64,000 nt of DNA from Amoebophrya sp. A120. Taxonomy: Eukaryota > Sar > Dinophyceae > Syndiniales > Amoebophryaceae. Positions within the stretch are counted from its first letter, which is position 1. Each line of letters begins with the position of its first letter. This document shows positions 1 to 9,970 of the stretch, in pieces. Under the pieces are notes generated by a model, which was not told the DNA's origin, ran no database searches, and saw only the letters and a list, made by a program, of their open reading frames with translations. The position numbers and the translations under genes were made by a program. Location of the stretch: the NCBI GenBank assembly GCA_905178155.1, contig CAJINV010000001.1, positions 13,590,702 through 13,654,701 on the forward strand. The letters run 5' to 3'.

Positions 1-1
1 C

Positions 2-406
2 TCCAGCTCGGGCAGTGACTCCGATGGCGGCGCCCGGAGGGGGGAAGCCGAGCAGGACTGCATGGACCAGACTCTCTGCACCCTGGCCGGCTGCAAGATC
101 ACGGGTTTCTGGACGGGGGTCATTGTGGGTTCGGTGATGCTGGTGACCATCGTTATCGTAATTATCGTCTGCACGCGCGGATCCGAAAAGGAGGAGGAGG
201 ACGACGAATCGGAGGGCAGCGGCTTCCTGCAAAATGTCGGACTTCTCGGAAGACGAGGCGCAGCCGCCCTGGGGACGACGGGCGACAGCGCGAAGCCGTT
301 TTCGCACCCTAGGCTCCGGGGGTCGAAGGCCGCGCGCTCGGCCGCCTTCGCGGGTTCGGAATTTGTGGAGGTGTGGAGCAGTCCCAAAGACGTGATTAAG
401 TTGTAA
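2..406 (+). CDS. Single-pass membrane protein of the tandem family, member 1 (5' truncated by window)
   Basis: The frame is open from base 2, so the start lies outside the window; about 134 residues are visible. In order there are a Ser/Gly/Asp-rich stretch, a Cys-containing segment (DCMDQTLCTLAGC), one hydrophobic helix (about residues 40-56, VIVGSVMLVTIVIVIIV), an acidic EKEEEDDE cluster, an SGFLQ element and PRLRGS followed by an Ala/Ser-rich tail. The same order recurs in the next genes, so this is the first visible member of an array. I know of no named family that matches. Function unknown; a plasma- or endomembrane protein with a short hydrophobic anchor is the most that can be said. 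Confidence 0.75.
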   Translation, partial: SSSGSDSDGGARRGEAEQDCMDQTLCTLAGCKITGFWTGVIVGSVMLVTIVIVIIVCTRGSEKEEEDDESEGSGFLQNVGLLGRRGAAALGTTGDSAKPFSHPRLRGSKAARSAAFAGSEFVEVWSSPKDVIKL

Positions 407-1662
407 AGGACCCATTTTTCGACGCTCGAGTTGATGCAGTTTTTCGGATAGGAGCACGCAGTTTTATTGTCCAACGTAGATTGTGAATGTTGATTGTCTT
501 TGAAGATTTTTAATTTTAGTGTTACGTATTTTTTCAGGCATGGCATTTTTCTTCATTTTTTCCCCAACTCTTCTCATTTGTAATTAACGATAACGACCCC
601 GCCTCTCTTGGCACTAGCTGTAACTTTTTACTCTTTAACTTTTTGATGTTTGTCGCATAATTTTGCTCTCCCCCACTGGCATTTTGAAGAATTAACGAGA
701 AAGAGCTAAGTACACTATACCTTTCAGTTCGTTGTTGTCAGCACTGATGAAGAAGTCTTTTTTTACAGTATGGACCTGCCAGACTTTCCAGCCCGCGAGT
801 GTTGCGCCGTCCGTCAAAGATCATGGCCATACAGCGCATAGGAGGCGACACATATGAGTAACGGCCAAGGCAGCGAGTGCTTGATTTTTTTTGCGCTGGT
901 AACACGACGCACCATTCTCGGGAGGCAGGGAAAAGAATCAATTGTTTTACGTACACGATCACGAACAAAGCATGTGGACATGAAAAAGTATATAGTTTCG
1001 CGCACCCGGTCGTTCCCTTCGCCGATTTTTCGCTCGCTTACCCGATTTCTTTGGTAGGTTCGACGTATACTCGAAAACAATTTTCGGTCACAGAGAAGTC
1101 ATTTCAGATTTCCTTTCATCGTGATTTCTTCAGTTTTGAAGAATATAGATTGCTTTCGGTACTGCCACCTTCGTCATTGCGAACAGTCATTGCGAATCTG
1201 TTCGTCTCAGCTTCGAGTTCGGTTCTTGTTTCGCTTTCAACTTTAAACAAAACGTCGGTGCCATGCGGTTGCTTTGTCATGTTCGGTTCCGCTGTTTCGT
1301 AATGTACACGGTTAGTAGTTCTGATATAAGTGTCCGGATATTGTCGAACTTTCCGAATCCCGACAATCATGCTGACCCAATTAACCTGCCAGAAGTACTA
1401 AAATTCCCCGGTTTGAAAATTAATGGAGAAAAAAAGACTGTTGCTGTTCCCAATCCCATCAATTATGTCTATATTCCCCCTTTATTTTTGAAGAGCCTCC
1501 TGCTCCACCTAAAGAAGTTTTTCTTTCTTTTTTCGTATGCCGCAGCGGCAGCCCCACGGATTCACTACTTGAAATGGCACGACGTAATAAGCTTCTCCCT
1601 TCGTTCGGAAAATAAAAGCTGCACTCGATAAATCACGCCATCGGCCTACGCGCAAGGAAGGA
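407..1662. other. Spacer, no gene seen
   Basis: AT-rich 1.26-kb spacer between members 1 and 2. Short reading frames occur on both strands but none has family resemblance or protein-like composition. No repeat was recognised. It presumably holds the 3' end of member 1 and the promoter of member 2. Confidence 0.6.
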
Positions 1663-2487
1663 ATGGAGGAAATTTCGGAAGATTCGGAAAGCGCTGCACT
1701 GCTGGCCGAGGAGAGCAAAAATGACCCGGGCGAGGATGTTGAACGCGCGACCACCGCAACAAAGATGCCGCCGAAAAATCTTAGAAGTGAGGGTAGCGGC
1801 TTGAGATCCTCGTCTTCTTCGAGCGACGGCAGCGGTGGAAGCAGACGGAAAGCAAAGGAGTCTACGTTTTTGAGCGGGCGACAGCGCACTTCCTTATCAA
1901 AGCAGTCGCTGTCGAAGCAGTCGTTTAAGGACGAGAGGAGCCCCCGCCGTTCGATGTCAAGACAGAATGCGTCGGTGTCGAAACAGAGCAGGCAATCCAT
2001 GTCGAGAATGGACAAAAAGCCGCCGCAGCATCATTCCTCGTCGTCGGATAGTGATCCGGAGCACCACGATTGTATGGAGGTTCCCTTTTGCGACTGTGGT
2101 TGTGTTATCCTGACAAGGTTCTGGTGTGCGGTGGTCGTTGCCGTTTCTTTATTCGTCGGCCTGGGCACAATCATAGTCATCCTCTTGATCGTCAAGAACA
2201 ACAAGGATCAGGACCAAACGGTTGAATTGAAAGAGGCAGAAGAAGACCGTCGTCAAGCGGGCCAGGTCGCCATTGAGTCCGCGTTTTTGGAGATGGATTT
2301 CTACCCCACCTCGGGACGAGAGAGGAGGCGCCCGCGGCCCGCAGACTATGAGAACATACAGCCTGAAAAGACACCGAGGTTGCGAGGAACCCGAAAAGCG
2401 CAAATGCGCGCTTCGCGTGCCGCCGCGCTTGCAGCGTCGGAATCGAGGACTGTGGATTTGCTTAGCGAGATGAAGAGGGGACACTAG
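1663..2487 (+). CDS. Single-pass membrane protein of the tandem family, member 2
   Basis: Single exon, 274 residues. It starts MEEISEDSES and so lacks the MG start of several siblings. The first 130 residues are acidic, then Ser/Arg/Lys-rich with repeated SLSKQS and SMSRQ-type units that look like phosphorylation-prone disorder. A Cys cluster (CMEVPFCDCGC) precedes one transmembrane helix (about residues 151-176) ending in KNNK. The tail has ESAFLE, then PRLRGT and an Ala-rich segment, the arrangement of the other members. It is one of the clearest statements of the family C-terminal signature. Function unknown; cytosolic versus luminal side of the tail cannot be decided from sequence. Confidence 0.85.
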   Translation: MEEISEDSESAALLAEESKNDPGEDVERATTATKMPPKNLRSEGSGLRSSSSSSDGSGGSRRKAKESTFLSGRQRTSLSKQSLSKQSFKDERSPRRSMSRQNASVSKQSRQSMSRMDKKPPQHHSSSSDSDPEHHDCMEVPFCDCGCVILTRFWCAVVVAVSLFVGLGTIIVILLIVKNNKDQDQTVELKEAEEDRRQAGQVAIESAFLEMDFYPTSGRERRRPRPADYENIQPEKTPRLRGTRKAQMRASRAAALAASESRTVDLLSEMKRGH

Positions 2488-3713
2488 CTGTGAGCCTTTA
2501 ATTTTTTTGTACTCCGCCAAGAGCTACGTACTTACCATCTATCAAAGAAGTTTTGTCATTTTTTACTTGGAAGGTTTCATTTCATGTCGCGTATTCTTTC
2601 CTTGTGATCGCGACCCTGCTCATTTTCACTGTTTTTGACGTTGTTATTGACGTTGGTTGTCATTTTTACAGATAAAGATTCACATCGATCCTGCTAGATT
2701 CTTCCGCTCGTATTTCATAAGTGTATAACACTGACTACACACGGACACGCAGAGCTCCAGTGAAGCAAAGATATTTATTTGAATGTTTGTCTTCGTCAAA
2801 ATCAATCTCCCTCTCTTATACTCGCCGTGCCCCATGGGAAGGAGGAGCTGCATATTTCTTCTTAGAGTGCGAGTGCTCTCGTATGGTGTTTACCACCTAC
2901 GGGACAGACGACCAACGCACTGACTTCTCTCTGGGCGCGCACAAATTTTCGTTTCGTACTGACGCCGTTAGACAGGAAGGTCGGTATTTGTCTTGTGCAG
3001 CCCCGTTGAATATAGCCAGGTCGGTTCGCTTTGTGCATCATTATCACCTCATTCAGCCTCGGTTTGTCGAGTTTTTCTCGGTGTACGTCGTCTTTTCTGT
3101 GCTGGAGCCACTTCGAAGGTCTTTCGGTTTGAGCAAATTCGCGCATGAGCAGTCGCAGTGACGCCGACCCAGCGGCTTCGGTGCAGCCACGGTGCTTGCA
3201 TTGTCTTCGTATTTGTGACGTCCTCTCCTGGTGGTAGCTAATTTACCAAATGCTACTTAGGACGTGTAGCTGCGGCTCGGTTCTATGCGACTACTCATGT
3301 CTGTGCGTTTTCTTAAAATCGACTCACCGGTTCTCCTCCAGGCGTCTTTCTCCTGTTATTAATTTTTTTTACAAGTCGTACACAATATCACGTCCCCAAG
3401 TATTCTTTCATCTGAAGCTCGCTTGTCGAAGATTCGCTTTTATTTTTATGCCGTTTCTTGAATTTTGCTTTCAAAAACAAAGCCGATTGGACTTCTGACC
3501 GATGTGCTTTATTTGACTTTGGCTTCCCTTCCGTAGTTCTAGTTCACCTTTCCTTCAAGACTAAAAATGTTTTCGCGTCGATCGCAAGTGCGAGGGTCTA
3601 GCAGCAGAGCCTTGCCTTGTTTTTGACCAGCAGTAGTTGTTCCGTTTTGATTACAACATTGAAGACCACTACTCTACTCACGAATTCGCTGAACGGCTCT
3701 TTACCCCATCAAC
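2488..3713. other. Spacer, no gene seen
   Basis: About 1.2 kb, AT-rich. Open frames at 2721-3161 and 3250-3498 lack any family feature and look like chance. No repeats recognised. Confidence 0.55.
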
Positions 3714-5579
3714 ATGGGCAACACCAACTCGAATTCCACCGGCCTCGTTTTCCCGGAGTCCACCTCGGTGGGGAGACAGGCGGGAGAAGCGGAACTGGAT
3801 GAAGATGACGCATCGACGTCAGGTTCCTCCGAGGAGCAGACGGCATCGAACGAAGAGGAAAATTTTGGTGTGGAAAGACCGCTGGTGCAGTTGCGGCGGT
3901 CCCGAAATACACGGCAAAAGGAAGTACAACAGCCTAGGAGTCCTCGTCCGGAGGGGGAGGGAACCTACTACGACAGCGGCGATGATCAAGCCGGCAGTCA
4001 ACTGTTCGCTGGGGCAAGCACCAACCAAAGCGGTGCGGGCATGGCGACGGCAGCGACGAAGCGGTACCACAGCGGACGACAACAGCACCGTTCGAAGGGA
4101 AAGGGTAAAGGGAAGGAGCACAGCTACAAGTCGGCCCTCAGCGGCGGATCTTCGCCTGTTCCTATCAAGAGTGAAGAACGCAGTTGTACTTTTAGTATCT
4201 CTGTATAATATTCTTGCGTCGCTGCTGCTAGAAAGCTTCATGGGCCGGCGCTGCTCTGCAAAAATATGTATCTATGTGGTCCAATACTTGATGTTGACCA
4301 AAAGTAAAAGAGCAGGGTGTTTCTGGCAAGGGCCCGGCACTGCCACATCAGATGAATAAAATTGTAGATACAAAAGAAGGGCTGGAGTTTTACTCCTGAT
4401 AGGGACCTTCTCAGGAGACTTCGGCGAAGAAGAAGTTGACTCCTCGCCCAGGGACAAGATCCAGAAAAGGGAGGGTGAAGAAAAGCAGCCAACTGTTGCT
4501 GGCGGGGCCTCGCAGGTCTCCACGATGTCCCCCGCCTCTCGCAGTACCGCCTCCCGGGCAACCGCGATGCCGAGACCGGGCTACTCGTCCAGTGCCGGAA
4601 CTAAAGCTACCGACTATTCCTCCACGGGGGGCGCAAAACCTTCTACTATCACGACCGGGCGCTCGCCCTCCGGGGCGGGGTCGTCGAGACATCACTTGGA
4701 GAAACAGCACACCGGCGAACATACCGACGGCTTCTGGTCAAGTTGGAGCCGCCCGATCTACTGGATGGGAAGCTGTCCGATCTCTCTGGGACTGCTCTTC
4801 GTCCTGTGTGGGGGGATCGTCCTCCTGGGCACGTTCATTGGCGTGATGGCATGCATGTGCGCCCCGAGTGAAGAAGCGGAGGAAGAGAAAACCGAGAATC
4901 AGTCGTCCTTTGTGGCGCTGCGTCGTGGGCGGCGCTGGCGCCACGCATCGGGAATCGACCGGCCGAGACTCCGCGGGGCACTGATTACGAAGATGATGAC
5001 TGCATGTTCACTTTACTTGTTTTGTTTTGCACACTAGGATCGATTGTTGAAAAATACTGTCGAAGAAACGGCTAGTGCTCGACATTGGTGTTCTTTTTGG
5101 GCTTGATAGTACTATGAAGAATTACAACCGCACCAAAAAGAACACGCTCACGATCCGCCACCGCAGCCCCGGGATTATGAAATGTGGATCATATGCTGCC
5201 TCATGGACGTATGTTGCTGTTTTTAATCCCGTACGCGAAAAATGTCGATGTACTCCCGCAAGCTAGAACTACATATGTTTATACGATTTGATGAGGCTAA
5301 TGGTTTTGCAGGACGCGTTGTCACGCAGGACTGCCACCAGTGCAGGAAAAGCAAAACAAGAAACTTTGCACCTCTATTACAACTCGCAGTGCCAGACAGT
5401 TGGCCGCTTCCCGCGCCGCTGAGGTCACCCCCTTCGAGGAGGCCTCTAGCGCGGCATCGGTGGACGGTGAGGGGGAATCTTCCCCGGCGGACCAGCAGTC
5501 AGCGGACCAACACGCGGCGGACCAGCACTTGGCGGACCAGCACTCAGCGGTCGGCCATCATTCGGCGACACCCAAGTAA
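3714..5579 (+). CDS. Single-pass membrane protein of the tandem family, member 3 (3 exons)
   Basis: Inferred exons are about 3714-4161, 4403-4980 and 5394-5579, giving one frame of about 403 residues. It begins MGNTNSNS, a good N-myristoylation context (Gly2, Ser6). Acidic and Ser-rich disorder with a KGKGKGKE patch precedes a Cys-flanked helix (about residues 260-285; GLLFVLCGGIVLLGTFIGV inside it) followed by CMCAPSEEAEEE. After that come SSFVAL and RPRLRGA. Joining exon 3 gives ARQLAASRAAEV, close to the post-RLRG tail of member 2 (MRASRAAALA), which is why I take 5394-5579 as the last exon. Exon 3 encodes a short tandem repeat (ADQQS/ADQHA/ADQHL/ADQHS). Both introns are inverted-repeat elements. 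Function unknown. Confidence 0.75.
4163..4401. mobile_element. Introner-type element, intron 1 of member 3
   Basis: Imperfect terminal inverted repeats: left begins TATCAAGAGTGAAGAAC, right ends in the complement of TATCAGGAGTAAAACTCC; the match continues inward through CTTTTxGTATCT. Starts TAT, ends ATA. The two flanking exons are in frame when this segment is removed (CGG ACC junction). No clear direct repeat remains. Confidence 0.65.
4981..5393. mobile_element. Probable introner-type element, intron 2 of member 3
   Basis: Ends are related as inverted repeats (GGCACTG at the left, CAGTGCC at the right, plus TTGTTTTGxTTTT further in). It lacks the TAT...ATA termini of the other elements. 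Removal joins CGC GGG GCx to AGA CAG in frame. The exact boundary is uncertain and a GC or GG donor would be needed. Confidence 0.5.
5490..5555 (+). repeat. 15-bp tandem repeat inside member 3 exon 3
   Basis: About four imperfect copies of a 15-bp unit (GCGGACCAGCAxTxx) encode ADQQS, ADQHA, ADQHL and ADQHS. The frame is kept because the unit is a multiple of three. Confidence 0.75.
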
Positions 5580-7143
5580 AAACTCTCGGTTTTAATATAC
5601 GATAAGCATCTTCACGAGCAACCTGGAGCGGAGGAGTAGCCGCATCGACGGGCAACTCTGATCACGATGAATGCTGATTTCCATTTTTTTCGACTCCCAG
5701 AGATTTTTAAGCCTCGGGGTTACTTTTATTCGCATACTAGAGCTAAACTAAAATTTTGTGTTATTGCATTCGGTCTTTCGTTACACATCTTGCTAGTACT
5801 ATTGTCATTGCATTTTCCACCAGGTAAAGATTTCATTTCAACACTGAACCACTTGCTTTTTTTTGTTTGGCCTTACATTGATTTGACTCGCACGTAACAT
5901 TTATTTAGAGTATTGAAACCGTTTCTCTAGCGTTCTGCCTACCTCTCAGGGGGAGTGGATTATCTCGGCATATTGAATATTGCCGGGCTGTTACTTTCTG
6001 TTTATTCTGAAGGTGGAGACCCTGCTCTGAGAAGCCATGAGATGTCTCCTCCGCGTAAATGCACGGACTATGCCGCGACGTCTAGTATCCCTTGCGAACA
6101 AGAAAAGGCAACAAGAAGTACAAGTGGAAGGTAGCAGTTTTGTTGGTCGGTAGTAATGCCCTCCGGAGCAGAGGTTTTGGTTTTCTCTCGATCAGCCCCC
6201 GGGATTCGATGTGTCCGTTTCAATACTTCCGTTTTGGCAAGGATGAATAAGATAAAATGCAAATGAACTACACCAGTTTTGCGTGGTAGTGCGTCGGTGT
6301 CGTATGAGTTGATATTTTCGGTCTTCGTCCATTGATTTTTGCCATCTGCGATGAATATTCAGTCATTCCGCAGTGGCCATCTTCGTCTCTTTGCTCTATC
6401 GGTGATTTTTCCGCTGACAACTCGGTGTTGAACTCCTGGATGAGCGTGTGAAATTTAGAACGCCTTTTTATTCTGTCGGTGCGAAGCAGAGAATCAATCA
6501 TGAGGCTCGGTTTTGTACGTCGTGCAACTTGCTTATCGTTTTTCTCTTGTCATCGCTTGCCTTTCGTTGTTGCAAGGCCGCGCCAGCCACGCTGCGCATT
6601 GCTAGTCGTACTTTTTGAAACAAGCGGCAATGAATCCTGCCGTCTCTCTTTTTTTATCTTTTTAGTAGATTGCATTGATTGTGTACTCCCCCCAAAATTT
6701 TGTACATTGTGACCCGATACGAGAATCAATGCTAAGCGATGTACTCCCCCCGAAATGTACACTGATCTGAGACGAGAACTCAATACAATTCTAAGCTAAT
6801 ATCACCTTTTAAATCGTTTTTTTCTTCCTCCTCGAATTTATTTAAGAGCCATTCTCCGAATCGCGCTAGCAACATGTGTTGATGTAGCAGCCCTGTTGCT
6901 CATCGTATTTCTTCTTCATCTCGCGTCGTTGCCTATGTGCTTTACTATGTTGGTACAACACGATGTACTCTTACTACTACCGCTGCGTGCAGAACAGCAT
7001 AGCACGAAGACTACTGTACAACATGCAATTGTTATTTGTACGGAGATCAAGTACTAAAAGTTGGTCGTGATCAACCATCAATCGATCCTGATTGAACACA
7101 AAGTTCATCATCTTTCCTCGTTCTGCTGACAGGACAAGAAGTC
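5580..7143. other. Spacer with one local duplication
   Basis: 1.56-kb spacer between members 3 and 4. Only a local tandem duplication (6682-6797) stands out. Short frames at 5667-5897 and 6068-6501 have no protein-like features. Confidence 0.55.
6682..6797 (+). repeat. Tandem duplication of a ~58-bp unit
   Basis: Two diverged copies (6682-6739, 6740-6797), each starting TGTACTCCCCCC and containing an ACGAGAA...CAAT block followed by CTAAGC. No coding potential seen. Confidence 0.7.
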
Positions 7144-8613
7144 ATGGGAAACGCGAAGAGCTTGTCGCTAGCGGAAGCCAGAGAAATTGTGGACCAGATG
7201 GAGGAGGAGGAAGGGCTTTTCTCCGGCGACGAAGTCACGGTGGAGGAACTTCAGGTTGCGAAGGAAACCTACTTCGACGACGAACACTTTGACGACGATG
7301 TTGATGCAAAAACATCAAAACTCAAGCAGCCACTTCTGAACAGGGAAGATGTAACATCGGTGGAAAGACCAGTTGGAGCCGGTTCGTCTGTCGACACAAA
7401 TAATCTTCGCGCGAATATTAAAACTAAGCATCAGGGAACAATACCACGACGGCCGGAGGGCGAGGGCCCTGGAAGCTTTGATTCCAACGAGCGGGTTACC
7501 ATTCAAGTGTCCCCCGGCACCGGGGAAGATGTGCCCGTGGAAATGTTCGGCCTGACTCCGCCGTCGACTTTGGGCCACGCGAATCTCATGAAACCTCGCA
7601 CCGCACCAGCACCAGGCGGACGCATCTCGGGTGTGGTCAAGAGTGCCTTCGTGACGGGAGACAAAGAGACTTCCGGAAGAGCACCTTTTGTGCGCGACTC
7701 GTTCGGCCCCCGAAAATCGCGAAGCTCGACGTCGTCTATCCCCCCGGTGAGCGACATTACGACCTCGCTTCACCGAGAGCGAGGCGAGCGGCTGAACCGC
7801 GAACCGGGCTCGGCCGCAGCGCCGCATGGCCGTTTCAGTGCGCGGACCGCGCAGAAGCAGTTCCGGTCGGCGGGGGCTAAGCACAAGCAGTCGAGGGAGA
7901 ACCTGATCCGGGGAAGTCGAGGAGTGCGGATCGAAGACGAGGAAGATGATGATGAGCGCGTGTTCGACCACAATTCCCATTCTGGTTCCGAAGAATCAGT
8001 GTACGCCAACCTGAGCCTGAACCTGAACCCGAACGCACCATTGCCGGCTCCCCCCCCCGCGCTCGGCGCGAACCTCGTCGACCTACTGCACGGCGAAGGG
8101 TCGGGGAAACAGCGGAGCCTGTTGGTCGAATCCGGACAGTCGGGCCAGCAGAGCGCCGGCCAGCGGAGCTTTGCGCTGGAGTCGGGGCAACTTACCGACG
8201 ACGGCCGGAAAAAAATGAGTAACATCATGGCCAATGTCCGAACAAATACCGATTCGTTCAGGAACGGAAGCCGGGGTCGCGATGGAATCGCGGCTGGCGA
8301 TGAAGACGAGGATGATGATCGCGACCCGGTGAATTGGACGTTGGTGTGGCTCGCCTTAGCGGGGGTTGGCCTCCTCATCGTGATTGGTGCCGTCGTGATC
8401 GTCATGTGCTGTTGCAAGAACAAGGCGGACGCGGACGACGACGATGGAAACGATGAGAACGAAGGAGGTAACAACGGCAACAAGAAGAACGCAAAGACAA
8501 CCGGAAAGTCAGCGTTTTTGGAGGACTGGCGACCTCTCAACGTCCGGCTGCGCGGGAGCGTCGCGCTTATGAACTTGAATTCGGTCGTCGTCGGCCCCAC
8601 AACCAGTCCCTGA
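7144..8613 (+). CDS. Single-pass membrane protein of the tandem family, member 4
   Basis: Single exon, 489 residues, start MGNAKSLSLA (N-myristoylation context). The long N-terminal region is acidic (EEEEG, DDDVD), contains QPLLNRE (acidic/dileucine-like), and becomes Arg/Ser-rich. One helix near residues 400-424 (LALAGVGLLIVIGAVVIVM within it) is followed by CCCK and a DDDDGNDENEGG acidic run. The tail has KSAFLE, NVRLRGS and a short end. It is the intron-free full-length reference for the family: lipid anchor predicted at one end and a helix about 65 residues from the other. Function unknown; two membrane attachments would loop the disordered region along the membrane if both are real. Confidence 0.85.
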   Translation: MGNAKSLSLAEAREIVDQMEEEEGLFSGDEVTVEELQVAKETYFDDEHFDDDVDAKTSKLKQPLLNREDVTSVERPVGAGSSVDTNNLRANIKTKHQGTIPRRPEGEGPGSFDSNERVTIQVSPGTGEDVPVEMFGLTPPSTLGHANLMKPRTAPAPGGRISGVVKSAFVTGDKETSGRAPFVRDSFGPRKSRSSTSSIPPVSDITTSLHRERGERLNREPGSAAAPHGRFSARTAQKQFRSAGAKHKQSRENLIRGSRGVRIEDEEDDDERVFDHNSHSGSEESVYANLSLNLNPNAPLPAPPPALGANLVDLLHGEGSGKQRSLLVESGQSGQQSAGQRSFALESGQLTDDGRKKMSNIMANVRTNTDSFRNGSRGRDGIAAGDEDEDDDRDPVNWTLVWLALAGVGLLIVIGAVVIVMCCCKNKADADDDDGNDENEGGNNGNKKNAKTTGKSAFLEDWRPLNVRLRGSVALMNLNSVVVGPTTSP

Positions 8614-9970
8614 GAGTCACCAGATATCAACCATAGTGCCGTTTTTTTGCATATACAGCATACAGTGCGCGGCAAAGTTAGTAGTGTCCCCTGCTGTGTA
8701 TAAAATGATTTTCAGGCCACCAAGATGAAGAAATAAATGAAAAACAAGAGAGGCGCGGCTTCGTTCAACAGCCCCTGTTTCCTGGGCACAGTTATCGTGG
8801 CTCGAGGGAAAAAATGTAGTTGTGGGGGCAGGCGTTTTGCATTAGGATAAATCGCCAATCAGCCGCATCGCGGGCAGCGGCTTCAACACTATCCTCTGCC
8901 AACGAAGGAGTTCCAATGGTGGACTACGATTTCAAGCGGGTCTCGGGTGGTGAATCTTAAATGCTTTCGACTCTTTTCACTTTACATTACATATCTGTTT
9001 AGCATCACGTTTCTTTTACTGGTTTATTTTTTACAGCTTTTACAAAGAAAAACAAAAATTCCAAGCTTTGAGCTTTTTTGAACTCATATCGAAGATTTCA
9101 TAGTTATTCCAATGACCTTAAAAAAGAGCGTCCATCGCGAACTCGGAGAATTACTAGCGTGGGTTGAAGCGACATCGTCGTTGTGTGCCTGCACCATTTT
9201 TTTGTTTATTTTTTCATACTAACTTTCAATAACGTAAAGAAAAAGAATAGAACTACAATTAGCCCCCTCTTCGGCCTATCAGGTCTGGGCGCTCAACATC
9301 TACCGATACTACAAAGATTTTTGCTTGAGTACTTGAGTAACAGAAATGGAAGTAATTGCTTTCGCAGAAAAGCTTTCGAGTAGGGTAATTTTTTTTGCCC
9401 CTCGTGCTCCCTGTTTAGTGTACTCATTGCCACCTCCTCCGTGGTCCTATCTTGCTTCGGTAGAGCGCGTCGTTAATTTCGGTCCTGATTTCGTGAGCTT
9501 TTCGGATGACTTCAGTTTTTGGTTTTCGGTTGTCGAGTACACATGTTGTTTTTCGGTTTTCGTCCATCTTGCGCCTGATTGGATTTGGCAGGCTACTTTA
9601 GCTTATGTCTGATGTATCATTTCGGCAGCCCAGTAATTTTCACCTGCTATGCTACTAGTTCGTTTCGGAAAAAACACAGTTCTTCCGTTGACACAGCTGC
9701 TATAACCCCATTAAGTTTTGTACACAGTAGTCGATGTAAAAAGTAGTAACAGGAATTTGATCATCATCATCTCAATGTCAATCTCCTCCATATATAATTT
9801 CGATTGTAGTTTAAGTTTTCCTTTTCTAAAGCTTGCTTCAACCAGCAGCAGCGCCGGCATAGCTTGAGACGCCTAGCTACTCGGCGGGCGTATCGTTTTG
9901 TTTTCGCGCGTGGGTTGTTGTTTTGCGCGAACGCGATTTTTTGATTTCTGACGACAAGGCGAACGCGATC
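8614..9970. other. Spacer, no gene seen
   Basis: 1.36 kb of AT-rich sequence. Frames at 9183-9612 are hydrophobic and low in complexity but have no start context, relatives or family features; treated as chance. Confidence 0.55.

Noticed and set aside
7770-8675. 301-residue minus-strand frame opposite member 4
   Set aside because: Ser/Arg/Pro shadow of a biased + strand gene; no recognisable feature.
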